In this document: positions 23,289 through 30,264 of the stretch, piece by piece
Position numbering within the stretch: the stretch's first letter is position 1
Layout: the number at the start of each line of letters is the position of its first letter
DNA from: Bacteroidales bacterium
GTDB lineage: Bacteria > Bacteroidota > Bacteroidia > Bacteroidales > PXBB01
Length of the DNA: 64,000 nt
Direction: 5' to 3'
NCBI GenBank assembly: GCA_028698995.1
Contig: JAQVVM010000005.1
Span: 45,204 to 109,203 of the forward strand
Translations under genes and position numbers: made by a program
Notes under the pieces: generated by a model
Seen by the model: the letters and a program-made list of their open reading frames with translations, nothing else
What the model was told of the DNA's origin: nothing
Database searches by the model: none

Positions 23289-24229
23289 GCCAGCCTTTGC
23301 TTGTTTCTTTTTCAGGTGGTAGAACTTCCGCTTTTATGACAAAATTATTAATAGAAATGCCGAAGTATCAAAATGGAAATCTATTGATAGTTTACGCCAA
23401 TACAGGAAAGGAAAATGAAGCTACTTTGGAATTTGTAAATGAATGTGATAAGCGTTGGAATTTAGGGGTCGTTTGGTTAGAAGCAGACGTTAATCCCGAA
23501 AAAGGGAAAGGAACAAATTATAAAATTGTGGATTTTAAAACCGCAAGCCGTAAGGGAGAGCCTTTTGAGGATGTTATTTCAAAATATGGATTGCCTTCAA
23601 AATTATACAGGCATTGCACAAGGGAATTAAAGGAAGTGCCAATACACAAATTTGCGAGAATGTATTTTAAAGGAGTTAAAAATGGATTCTTAGCGGCTCA
23701 AGTTTATGACTGGTTAGAAAATAATGCAGATATTGATGATTTAATATTATCAAGAATACAAAACCCAGAATTACATAAACCAGCTAATTACTTAACGGCG
23801 ATAGGAATTAGAGCCGATGAAAAGCATAGAATAGGCAGTAAGCCAAATTATATCTATCCTTTGGCTGAAATGGGATTTACGGAAGAAATAATACGGAACT
23901 GGTGGGATAAACAGGATTTTGATTTGCAACTTAAAGACTATGAGGGGAACTGCGATCTATGTTTTTTGAAATCTCAAAGAAAAAAACTCACTTTAATTTC
24001 AGAAAACCCAAATATTACAGATTGGTGGGATGAAATGGAAGGTAAATACTCTTCTGAATATCAAGAGAAATTTGATATGATTAGGGATAAATCTATCCAA
24101 GAACTTGTTGAAATGGCAAAAGAACCATTTAGAAAAGCATTGGATAAACACGAACTTAATAAGCAACAAGGGATTTTATTTCAAGCCGAAATGGATGTTG
24201 AATACGACTGTTTCTGTAAAATGACGTAG
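23216..24229 (+). CDS. phosphoadenosine phosphosulfate reductase-family protein
   Basis: 337 aa. PP-loop LLVSFSGGRTSAFM (~28-41), VYANTGKENEATLEFV (~57-72), a CTREL motif (~132) and NCDLCFLKSQRKK (~244-256) mark the PAPS reductase/DndC-like ATP-pyrophosphatase family common in phages. Likely adenylates or reduces a thiolated or sulfated substrate; the exact reaction cannot be told. The start codon lies in the loop of attC 2 and residues ~16-24 are encoded by its right arm, just before the conserved domain begins. Confidence 0.85.
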   Translation: MTELNNTPELEDSTKPAIDYSTCYSQPLLVSFSGGRTSAFMTKLLIEMPKYQNGNLLIVYANTGKENEATLEFVNECDKRWNLGVVWLEADVNPEKGKGTNYKIVDFKTASRKGEPFEDVISKYGLPSKLYRHCTRELKEVPIHKFARMYFKGVKNGFLAAQVYDWLENNADIDDLILSRIQNPELHKPANYLTAIGIRADEKHRIGSKPNYIYPLAEMGFTEEIIRNWWDKQDFDLQLKDYEGNCDLCFLKSQRKKLTLISENPNITDWWDEMEGKYSSEYQEKFDMIRDKSIQELVEMAKEPFRKALDKHELNKQQGILFQAEMDVEYDCFCKMT

Positions 24230-24249
24230 CCGTTTTTTAAGGTTGGCTA

Positions 24250-24322
24250 TAACGTGATGGGTATATGTGGCGTGGCTTGTGTTGCGCCTGCGGCAAGACA
24301 TGACATATATACCGTGTTATCG
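24250..24322 (+). repeat. attC-like site 3
   Basis: TAACG, left arm from 24260 (GGTATATGTGG...), short loop, right arm ending 24313 (...CATATATACC), GTGTTATC. 73 bp, the compact form. Confidence 0.75.
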
Positions 24323-24359
24323 GCTTTTAATTTTTTAATCAAATAAATATCAAAATATT

Positions 24360-25013
24360 ATGAATACTTACAAAAAATATTGCCCGAATGTATTTGTGGC
24401 ACAATGCGAAGAAAAACAAGAAAAAGGTGATACTATTATAGTTGAAACCAAGTACGGAAAAGAAAACGAATGTATAGTTCACAATTTTGTAGGATATGCG
24501 GGTACAAAAGAAAATCCTATGTATTGCTATTCTATTACTCGTGCTGATGGATTTAACAACCAAGAAAGAGCAAAAAGTAAAGTTGAAAAGCTAAATAATT
24601 GGGCTGACAATGCGACTAAAAAAGGTAATGATTGGCAAGAAAAAAGTAATGAAGGTAAAGACTTTTTGGCACTTGCAGAGCCTATAAAAGTAGGACACCA
24701 CAGCGAAAAAAGACACCGTGCATTGATTGAACGAAACTGGAATAGAATGAGTAATGCAATGGAAGAATACAAAAAAGCTGATACCTACCGTGAAAGAACT
24801 GCATATTGGGAAAGTATGGCAAATAAAATTGACCTTTCAATGCCTGAAAGTTTAGAATTTTTTGAGATACAACTCGAGGAAGCAAAAGAATATCATCAAT
24901 TTTTAAAAGACAACCCCTCGGAGCGACCTCATGGAATGTCATTATCTTATGCGAGCAAAAAAGTAAAGGACTTAAAATCGAAGCATGAAACTGCTGTGAA
25001 GCTCTGGTCTTAA
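24360..25013 (+). CDS. DUF3560 family protein
   Basis: 217 aa. VGHHSEKRHRALIERNWNRM followed by a basic-acidic helical region with YRERTAYWESMA matches DUF3560, a plasmid and phage family of unknown function, often near conjugation or anti-restriction genes. N-terminal 70 residues contain a possible small beta domain with GYAGTKENPMYCYSI. It has its own start 38 bp after attC 3. Confidence 0.78.
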   Translation: MNTYKKYCPNVFVAQCEEKQEKGDTIIVETKYGKENECIVHNFVGYAGTKENPMYCYSITRADGFNNQERAKSKVEKLNNWADNATKKGNDWQEKSNEGKDFLALAEPIKVGHHSEKRHRALIERNWNRMSNAMEEYKKADTYRERTAYWESMANKIDLSMPESLEFFEIQLEEAKEYHQFLKDNPSERPHGMSLSYASKKVKDLKSKHETAVKLWS

Positions 25014-25019
25014 TTGCCG

Positions 25020-25150
25020 ATAACGTATCGGTGCTATACGATGTGGCGGATTTTTAGCAGAAAGCCCAATACGAAGCACCAAAGTTGAATTTAAAATAAA
25101 TGTTTAATCTAAGCACGTCAGCCGCCATATTGTATAGCACTTGTTAGCGG
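25020..25150 (+). repeat. attC-like site 4
   Basis: ATAACG, left arm 25031-25049 (GTGCTATACGATGTGGCGG), right arm 25122-25140 (CCGCCATATTGTATAGCAC), TTGTTAGC. Pairing is complete if two G-T pairs are allowed. Among the best sites of the array. Confidence 0.85.
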
Positions 25151-25177
25151 CTGCCCTTCTTCACAAATCAAAATAGA

Positions 25178-25354
25178 ATGAATTTAGTAGAATGTTATGT
25201 TACGGAAATTGTCGGAGAACCTTATTATGAATTTGGTTTTTGGTGGCAAAAAGTTAAATATGATAGTTACGGTGTCGTTGGAGAAACGTCACTATTTGAT
25301 AAGGAGAAATCACATTTTGAAACGATAGATGTCGGCTTTAAGTTTTTCGCTTAG
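25178..25354 (+). CDS. cassette protein, 58 aa, unknown
   Basis: MNLVECYVTEIVGEPYYEFG then a Trp-, Tyr-, Phe-rich remainder (FWWQKVKYDSYGVVGE ... DVGFKFFA). Short beta-rich protein without known family. Lies exactly between attC 4 and attC 5, with its stop 10 bases before the latter's left box. Confidence 0.6.
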   Translation: MNLVECYVTEIVGEPYYEFGFWWQKVKYDSYGVVGETSLFDKEKSHFETIDVGFKFFA

Positions 25355-25362
25355 GGTTGCCG

Positions 25363-25489
25363 CTAACGGTTCGCATATTGGAGCAGTAGGGGACTTGGAA
25401 CACGAATTTTACTACTACCGCTACACTTCATTAGATGCAGAATGTTTGATTAACCGATGAACCCCTATTGCTTCCAATATGCTGTTATA
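25363..25489 (+). repeat. attC-like site 5, with an extrahelical base
   Basis: CTAACG, left arm 25373-25392 (GCATATTGGAGCAGTAGGGG), right arm 25462-25482 (CCCCTATTGCTTCCAATATGC), TGTTATAAC. The right arm has one extra base relative to the left, the kind of asymmetry that directs strand choice in true attC sites. Confidence 0.85.
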
Positions 25490-25618
25490 ACCAGTAGGGA
25501 TTTCAACCGATAAAGCCAATTTGGAACACTAAACAGCAGTTTTCTTATTTTTTAAGGAGGGATTTTAAAAATTATTCTTATTAATAATCAACAACTTACA
25601 ATAAAATTAAAAAATAAA

Positions 25619-25650
25619 TTTGCAAGAGTGAAACATTTGTGTTACATTTG
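25619..25650 (+). promoter_or_regulatory. promoter inside a cassette
   Basis: TTTG (25619-25622), 20 bp, TACATTTG (25643-25650), 39 bp before the start at 25689. This cassette can therefore be expressed independently of any array promoter. Confidence 0.75.
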
Positions 25651-25688
25651 TGGTATAAATAAACACAAACAAATTAAAACTTAAAATT

Positions 25689-25925
25689 ATGTACGGAAAA
25701 CGAAGAATAACAATCACAAACGATAAAGTAATCGTTTTGGCTGGCAACAAAAGTTGGATTCCAATTGGAAGATACCACATTATAAAGGGCAAATTAGTTG
25801 GAAAGCTAAGAAATGTTGGTTCTTACGAAACAAGCCTTAATGAAAAAAACAGTGTTGACTTTGAATTTACCGATTTAACACAATTAAGGAAATTTGTAAA
25901 AAAACAATACGCAAAAGAATTATAA
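25689..25925 (+). CDS. cassette protein, 78 aa, unknown
   Basis: MYGKRRITITNDKVIVLAGNK: short beta-rich beginning, then a basic C-terminal helix (LTQLRKFVKKQYAKEL). Family unknown. Preceded by its own promoter. Confidence 0.6.
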   Translation: MYGKRRITITNDKVIVLAGNKSWIPIGRYHIIKGKLVGKLRNVGSYETSLNEKNSVDFEFTDLTQLRKFVKKQYAKEL

Positions 25926-25932
25926 AGATACT

Positions 25933-26018
25933 GGTAATTGCACCTAACACCGACAATGTTCGGGTAGTCCAACAGGATTACGGAGAAATAAATTTCAAAA
26001 CAATTAGGTGCAGTTGCC
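25933..26018 (+). repeat. inverted repeat, possible degenerate attC
   Basis: GGTAATTGCACCTAA (25933-25947) pairs with TTAGGTGCAGTTGCC (26004-26018) with two mismatches. The 86-bp unit lies between two cassette genes but lacks a clear GTTA box. From 26019 to 26077 I see nothing else. Confidence 0.45.
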
Positions 26019-26077
26019 TTTTAAAACAATGATAAGGTTAGTTAATCGTTGTGTTTAGTTAAATCTAAACTTTATAG

Positions 26078-26158
26078 CTAACGGATATAATTGCTCATAC
26101 TAAAATGCACAACTTGAAATATTAGTTGGATAACAGCGACTATGAGCAGTTGTCCTTG
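26078..26158 (+). repeat. attC-like site 6 (weaker)
   Basis: CTAACGGATA, left arm TAATTGCTCATA (about 26087-26099), right arm TATGAGCAGTTGTCC (26141-26155). The terminal box is GTTGTCC rather than GTTA. Confidence 0.55.
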
Positions 26159-26209
26159 TAGAAATACTCACAATCGGTAGGTTAAGCCGATTATTTTTAA
26201 AACAAAATT

Positions 26210-26401
26210 ATGGCAAACGAAACATTGACATTTAGACCGAGCAAAAAGAATGAAACCATACTTGCTCAATTAGCTGAACTTGCTGAACAGGAAAATAGGA
26301 GTTTGAACAATTATATTGAAACATTATTTATTACCCATTTAAAAGAGCGTGGGCAAAAAAATAAGAAAACTGCTAACCGAAATATTAAATCGAAGGACTG
26401 A
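26210..26401 (+). CDS. ribbon-helix-helix protein, antitoxin-like
   Basis: 63 aa. ETLTFRPSKKNETILAQLAEL, then NRSLNNYIETLFITHLKERG follows the Arc/CopG pattern: beta strand, helix, turn, helix. A basic tail follows. No toxin gene accompanies it in the cassette, so it may be an orphan antitoxin or a transcription factor. Confidence 0.65.
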   Translation: MANETLTFRPSKKNETILAQLAELAEQENRSLNNYIETLFITHLKERGQKNKKTANRNIKSKD

Positions 26402-26414
26402 ACCCCTATTGGTT

Positions 26415-26555
26415 ATAACGGATTACGCTTTACGAAGCCAATAAAAAAGATTAGAAGCACAAATGTTTAATATACCGAAAAGGATTGATAGAAGCACATA
26501 CTTAAAATTACCGACAAAGCCTTTTTTATTGGTTTTGTTAAAGCGTGTGTTATGC
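26415..26555 (+). repeat. attC-like site 7
   Basis: ATAACG, left arm 26425-26449 (ACGCTTTACGAAGCC...), right arm 26521-26546 (CTTTTTTATTGGTTTTG...), GTGTTATGC. Arms of ~25 bp, the longest pairing of the array. Confidence 0.85.
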
Positions 26556-26635
26556 TCTCGTTGCGGATTATCAAGCGATAAACTTCCTACGAAGAACGGT
26601 AAAAATGAATTAAAACTTTTTTTAGGAGGGCTTTT

Positions 26636-27100
26636 TTATATTACTTTTTGCCACTTCAACAAGCCAAGAATAGCACCAATAGCTAAAACTCCAATGACAA
26701 TATTTTTAGGAGTAAATATGCTTTTAGCAGTAGTTGGATTGGCAGTTTGTTTAGTTGAACTATTATTTGGTTGCCCACCACCGAATAACATACCATCGGT
26801 GCTTCCGCTAAATGTCTTTTCGGTTCTGCTGATGTTAGTAGTTACTGGAGTAGTATCAGCAACTTTAGTGAGGATAGAAAAAGGAACAGTTCGGTTTTGT
26901 TCTGTAATTGCTGAAACTTGGGCTTCCCAACCTTCACCTTTATCATTGAAAAACATTTTTTGCACATCAATTACATCTCCATTGTTGAAATGGTATAATA
27001 CAGATTTCAAAGGAATACCTGCACTATTGAATTGTGTTGTTACGGTTAAATCTGCAAATGTATTGAACCGATATTTTCCTGTTGATGGTTTCTGTGCCAT
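26636..27100 (-). CDS. reverse-oriented cassette protein with C-terminal membrane anchor
   Basis: 154 aa. N-terminal soluble part (TGKYRFNTFADLTVTTQF ... VPFSILTKVA), a Gly/Ser/Thr/Asn-rich linker (~95-125), a single hydrophobic segment (131-148) and the tail KWQKVI. This plan is that of the virion-module proteins at 59736-63441 (soluble part, linker, late membrane span, short basic tail). It is the only gene of its cassette and runs against the array direction. The plus-strand ORF covering it (26463-27302) would span two attC sites and is rejected. Confidence 0.65.
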   Translation of the reverse strand: MAQKPSTGKYRFNTFADLTVTTQFNSAGIPLKSVLYHFNNGDVIDVQKMFFNDKGEGWEAQVSAITEQNRTVPFSILTKVADTTPVTTNISRTEKTFSGSTDGMLFGGGQPNNSSTKQTANPTTAKSIFTPKNIVIGVLAIGAILGLLKWQKVI

Positions 27101-27249
27101 AATAAATAAATTTAAAATTCGCTACAAAAATACGCAAAATTTCTTTACCTTTTACAGTTTTGAAAAAACTGATAGAGCGTGGGCAAAAAGTTTTAATTCA
27201 TTTTTACTTCCACTAAAGTTTATTCGGAGTGGTAAAGTAGCAATGGAGC

Positions 27250-27322
27250 ATAACGTTTTGCAGATACACGCTGTGAGCGTTGGAATGAGGGAGGGAAAAT
27301 AGCGTGTATGTGCTGTTAGCGG
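27250..27322 (+). repeat. attC-like site 8
   Basis: ATAACG, left arm about 27259-27272 (GCAGATACACGCT), right arm 27301-27313 (AGCGTGTATGTGC), TGTTAGC. Compact 73-bp form. Confidence 0.75.
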
Positions 27323-27368
27323 TTAGTTGCACAGCAAAGGAATTAGAAACAATTTAAAATAAAATACA

Positions 27369-27662
27369 ATGGAAAATTACACGCCTTTTGGCAAAGAATG
27401 GGAAGCCGAAATGAATAAGCTACCAAAAGCCGAATTAATTAAAATGATTCGCAAATTACAAACAGGAACTGAAGATAAGAAGTTAATGCTGATTGAAACA
27501 TCGGAACAAGCGAGCCGACAAGTTGAAGGAATAATTAACGACTACGAAGGTGGGATTATTGATAAGCGAGAAACAATGAGGCTTTTGGGAGAATATACTG
27601 GAAGGATTATGGAGATATTTTGGAAAAATGCCAAACTAAAAGCCAAAGAGGAATTAGCGTAA
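27369..27662 (+). CDS. cassette protein, 97 aa, unknown
   Basis: Fully helical, charged: MENYTPFGKEWEAEMNKLPK, KAELIKMIRKLQTG, GGIIDKRETMRLLGEYTGRIMEIFW. Looks like a small phage-type helical protein. No family assigned. Confidence 0.6.
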   Translation: MENYTPFGKEWEAEMNKLPKAELIKMIRKLQTGTEDKKLMLIETSEQASRQVEGIINDYEGGIIDKRETMRLLGEYTGRIMEIFWKNAKLKAKEELA

Positions 27663-27687
27663 CCCGTGCGGTTGGGTGCAATTACCG

Positions 27688-27819
27688 CTAACGTCCGAGT
27701 ATAAAAAATCGGTGGGCAGATAGAAGCACTTACCTGTCCACCACAACTAAATAAGATATGAAACAAAACACTTCAAAATTAGCACGATACAGCCCACTGT
27801 TTTTTATACGTTGTTGTGT
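27688..27819 (+). repeat. attC-like site 9, loop holds a start codon
   Basis: CTAACG, left arm 27699-27717 (GTATAAAAAATCGGTGGGC), right arm 27792-27809 (GCCCACTGTTTTTTATAC), GTTGTTGTG. ATG of the next ORF (27758) is in the loop. Confidence 0.8.
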
Positions 27820-28423
27820 GCAGTACTTTGTGGGTTGGCTACTGCACAATGCTAATCGGGATATTCCTTTTTTGGCAAAATCACAGTTCTATGAGTTGAA
27901 AACACACCTATTAAAAAAGTATGCAACAAAAGTAGGCACTGATATTCAGCACGTAAAAAAAGACTGTTGGAGCTGTGATAATACAGGCGTGTTTAAGAGC
28001 GATTGGAAAATGCCTGAAACTTGTTGGAGCTGTTCAGGAACTGGTGTGTATGAAGAATTTTGGACAAGGCTTGATAAATACAAACTTGGTAAATGGTACT
28101 TCCATACCCCTGTTGAAAGAATGTATAAGTATAAGCCATTATTTCAGGGTGAAGCATTGCCAATTATTGAAGGCTACATACACCATATAGCCCCAAAATA
28201 TAGACTTGGGAAAGAGTGTGCGTTATGGTTATTCTTATTATTTGATAGGAAAACATTTTGGAAGGAATTGGGGAGAAGTGGAAGTCCCACAAATAAGAGA
28301 ACACCGCTTGTAATAATTAGCAATTCGATGTTTGTTTTCAGGTATTTTGATTGGCGTGATTATTTACCAAAAAAGAAGCCAAAATATGACTTTGAATATG
28401 ATAGCGATGAACTGCCGTTTTAG
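27758..28423 (+). CDS. cassette protein with paired Cys motifs, starts in attC loop
   Basis: 221 aa. Residues ~12-18 (SPLFFIR) are encoded by the right arm of attC 9. CWSCDNTGVFK (~72-82) and CWSCSGTGVYE (~88-98) are DnaJ-like CxxCxxTG zinc repeats. The C-terminus is acidic (DFEYDSDELPF). No later Met gives a good start before residue ~85, so the attC-derived N-terminus is probably translated. Function unknown. Confidence 0.6.
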   Translation: MKQNTSKLARYSPLFFIRCCVQYFVGWLLHNANRDIPFLAKSQFYELKTHLLKKYATKVGTDIQHVKKDCWSCDNTGVFKSDWKMPETCWSCSGTGVYEEFWTRLDKYKLGKWYFHTPVERMYKYKPLFQGEALPIIEGYIHHIAPKYRLGKECALWLFLLFDRKTFWKELGRSGSPTNKRTPLVIISNSMFVFRYFDWRDYLPKKKPKYDFEYDSDELPF

Positions 28424-28440
28424 TGCGGTGGCGTATTGCA

Positions 28441-28724
28441 CACAACGGACAGGTATATGAATAGTAAAAATACGAATAGATATGACAGAAGATAATACAA
28501 GAACAGGCGAAAGATATTTGATTCAATTAAGCATCAAGCAAGATAGTTTTATGATTAATATGTGGGACTATGTGGAAAGTGCAAAAACTTTAAAAGAAGC
28601 AGAAAGGTTATGCGAAGGGCTGTATGATAAAACTGTACACAAACTTCAAATATCTGATTTAGTAACGAATACTATTGTGAAAACGTGGACGTAGTATTTT
28701 TATTATTTATATACCATGTTGTGC
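28441..28724 (+). repeat. attC-like site 10, giant loop containing a whole ORF
   Basis: ACAACG, left arm 28452-28473 (GGTATATGAATAGT...), right arm 28694-28715 (GTATTTTTATTATTTATATACC), GTTGTGC. Arms pair over 22 bp with wobbles. The loop is 220 nt and holds the ORF 28482-28694, whose stop codon touches the right arm. Confidence 0.65.
28482..28694 (+). CDS. cassette protein nested in attC loop, 70 aa
   Basis: MTEDNTRTGERYLIQLSIKQ followed by an alternating helix-strand pattern (KTLKEAERLCEGLYDKTVH ... IVKTWT). Protein-like but of unknown family. It occupies nearly the whole loop of attC 10. Confidence 0.55.
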   Translation: MTEDNTRTGERYLIQLSIKQDSFMINMWDYVESAKTLKEAERLCEGLYDKTVHKLQISDLVTNTIVKTWT

Positions 28725-28739
28725 TTTCGTTTTAATGAA

Positions 28740-28869
28740 GCACAACGTTGAGTATTGGCGATGTTGCCGATTAGAAAGCGCTTAATTATCAATATACTAA
28801 ACTCTTAATAAAATGGAAAACACTTCAAATAACCACGAAAACGGCAATAACGCTAATACTGTGTTATGT
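28740..28869 (+). repeat. attC-like site 11, loop holds a start codon
   Basis: ACAACG, left arm 28751-28769 (AGTATTGGCGATGTTGCCG), right arm 28842-28860 (CGGCAATAACGCTAATACT), GTGTTATG. ATG 28813 is in the loop. Confidence 0.8.
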
Positions 28870-29109
28870 GGCGTTATTGATAAAGAATTGGCAAACTGGA
28901 TTTATTGGGAGGAAGGACACACTTACTACTGTTTCGACTGTGTTCAAAAAAGGGTTGACGAAATAAATACAAATAAAGAATTTGCGGAGGACATAGATTA
29001 TGAAGGCGGTGATGACTGTGGTTATTATCAAGATTATGCCGATGAAGAAGATTCGGTTGAATGTTGTAAATGTGGTAAACCATTATTCTCAACTGGCGCG
29101 GATGCTTAA
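28813..29109 (+). CDS. cassette protein, zinc-ribbon-like, starts in attC loop
   Basis: 98 aa. Residues ~11-16 (GNNANT) come from the right arm of attC 11. Cys pairs YYCFDCVQ (~37-43) and ECCKCGKP (~82-89) frame a very acidic centre. No other Met in frame; GTG at 28861 at the right box is the only alternative start. Confidence 0.55.
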   Translation: MENTSNNHENGNNANTVLCGVIDKELANWIYWEEGHTYYCFDCVQKRVDEINTNKEFAEDIDYEGGDDCGYYQDYADEEDSVECCKCGKPLFSTGADA

Positions 29110-29114
29110 TGCCA

Positions 29115-29247
29115 CATAACGGTTTGCGGCTACCCGAAGGGCGGGACTTTTACCACAAAACTTGATTTGAAAAACTAATGTTTGATTAACCACAAAACTG
29201 TCTTTGGAACACGAAACCCCGCCTTTTGGGTAGCTGCTGTTAGCGGC
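29115..29247 (+). repeat. attC-like site 12
   Basis: ATAACG, left arm 29126-29145 (GCGGCTACCCGAAGGGCGGG), right arm 29217-29237 (CCCCGCCTTTTGGGTAGCTGC), TGTTAGC. Strong GC-rich pairing with one unpaired base. Last complete site of array 1. Confidence 0.85.
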
Positions 29248-29267
29248 TGCTCTTCCTACCATTGTTG

Positions 29268-30164
29268 TCATATTATATAACCCCAATGTTCAAATTGTTT
29301 TTTTAGGTCATAGTATGATTCTTTAACAGCTTTATTATATTCCAAGTATAAAACTCCAGAAATGTCAGACGGTATTTCTACATTTCCCTTCTTTAAAATA
29401 ATAATTCTTCTGTTTTTGTCGTCCTGAAATTTCCCTAAGAAATATCCGAGTTCAAAAATCACATTTTGTCTAGCTCTTTTATTTTCACCAGCTTCATCGT
29501 CTGGGGTAAATAAAACTATTGCCGCTGAACATTCACTTGCCAATCGTTCGAATTTTGAAATAATTGTCTCAATACTGTTGTTCGGTTTTTCTTGAAGCAC
29601 AATTGGTTCAAGTTTAAAATCATCTTTCAAAATATTGCAAAGTTCTAACCTTGACTTGTCATCTTTGCCATGAACAACAAATATTTTATTTGAGTTAATT
29701 GTTATTTGAGGAGGCTCTTTGTCAAATTTGATTTTTGTTTCTTCAATTTTAGTAGGTTTCTTTTCCTGTATTTTCCGAAACTCCTTTGTAAAGTCCAATA
29801 CATTCTCTTTGGTTATGCCAATTTGTTTTAAATTACTAATTACTCCTGTGTAATCAAGTTTGATTGGACTCCATTTGGCAAAGTTTAGCAATATTGCTAA
29901 AATAAACTCGTCAAAAGAATCGTAATCTTGGTCATACCATGCACTCATAAATAGCATAAAAGCTTCCTCTTCATCTTCCGTATTGTGATAACCCAGAATT
30001 ACAACATTTTTACTTCTGCGAATTTCAGTTTTACAATCTTCCCATGTTTCGTCAAAATTGTTCTCAAGAGCAAAAAGGTTAAATTCTTTCGTGTATAGAT
30101 AATCGCCAATTTTGAGTCGCTTCAAATTTGCGTAGAGCGGTTTTAATTTAGGTTCAATATACAT
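29268..30164 (-). CDS. TIR-like nucleotide-binding (Pyc/CAP12-type) protein
   Basis: 298 aa. Residues 159-298 form a TIR-like domain of the predicted nucleotide-binding family PF10137: KIFVVHGKDDKSRLEL (160-175), SAAIVLFTPDDEAGE (213-227), RQNVIFELGYFLGK (232-245) with the candidate NADase Glu238, and IIILKKGNVEIPSDISG. The N-terminal 130 residues are an unknown helical domain. Homologous TIR proteins cleave NAD+ in anti-phage systems. Runs opposite to the array in the last cassette, 50 bp short of the array end. Role (defence against competing phages, or a counter-defence) is inference. Confidence 0.8.
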   Translation of the reverse strand: MYIEPKLKPLYANLKRLKIGDYLYTKEFNLFALENNFDETWEDCKTEIRRSKNVVILGYHNTEDEEEAFMLFMSAWYDQDYDSFDEFILAILLNFAKWSPIKLDYTGVISNLKQIGITKENVLDFTKEFRKIQEKKPTKIEETKIKFDKEPPQITINSNKIFVVHGKDDKSRLELCNILKDDFKLEPIVLQEKPNNSIETIISKFERLASECSAAIVLFTPDDEAGENKRARQNVIFELGYFLGKFQDDKNRRIIILKKGNVEIPSDISGVLYLEYNKAVKESYYDLKKQFEHWGYII

Positions 30165-30246
30165 TCTATGTCGTCTTTTGATTCAATTGTCAGTTTTTTT
30201 GAGTTGCCGCTAACTACTATATGTAAAAAACACTTATAAATAGCTG

Positions 30247-30264
30247 TAAAAAAGGAGGTTATAA
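30247..30264 (+). promoter_or_regulatory. strong Shine-Dalgarno before the recombinase
   Basis: AAAGGAGG lies 7 bases before the ATG at 30265. Almost no other gene in this window has such a site, as expected for Bacteroidota. The recombinase gene may therefore come from, or be tuned to, a different translation background. Confidence 0.6.

Larger units (their letters stand above)
22698..30215 (+). mobile_element. integron-like cassette array 1
   Basis: Twelve imperfect inverted repeats with attC properties follow one another: each has a left box (T/C)AACG, arms of 13-26 bp with wobbles and occasional unpaired bases on one side, a loop, and a right box GTTA/GTTR. Each small gene is followed by such a site. 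The array begins with a ~40-bp sequence (22698-22737) found again at 53145-53184 and ends at an unpaired left box (CCGCTAAC, 30209-30214), 50 bp before a tyrosine recombinase. Genes are small, mostly plus strand, unrelated in function, as in mobile integron cassettes. Confidence 0.75.

Noticed and set aside
26463..27302. Plus-strand ORF of 279 aa
   Set aside because: It would span attC 7 and attC 8 and is the antisense of the convincing gene 26636-27100.
22733..29247. Reading the inverted repeats as transcription terminators
   Set aside because: They lack T-runs, share the AACG and GTTA boxes, have loops of 20-200 nt and unequal arms; attC-type sites explain them better.
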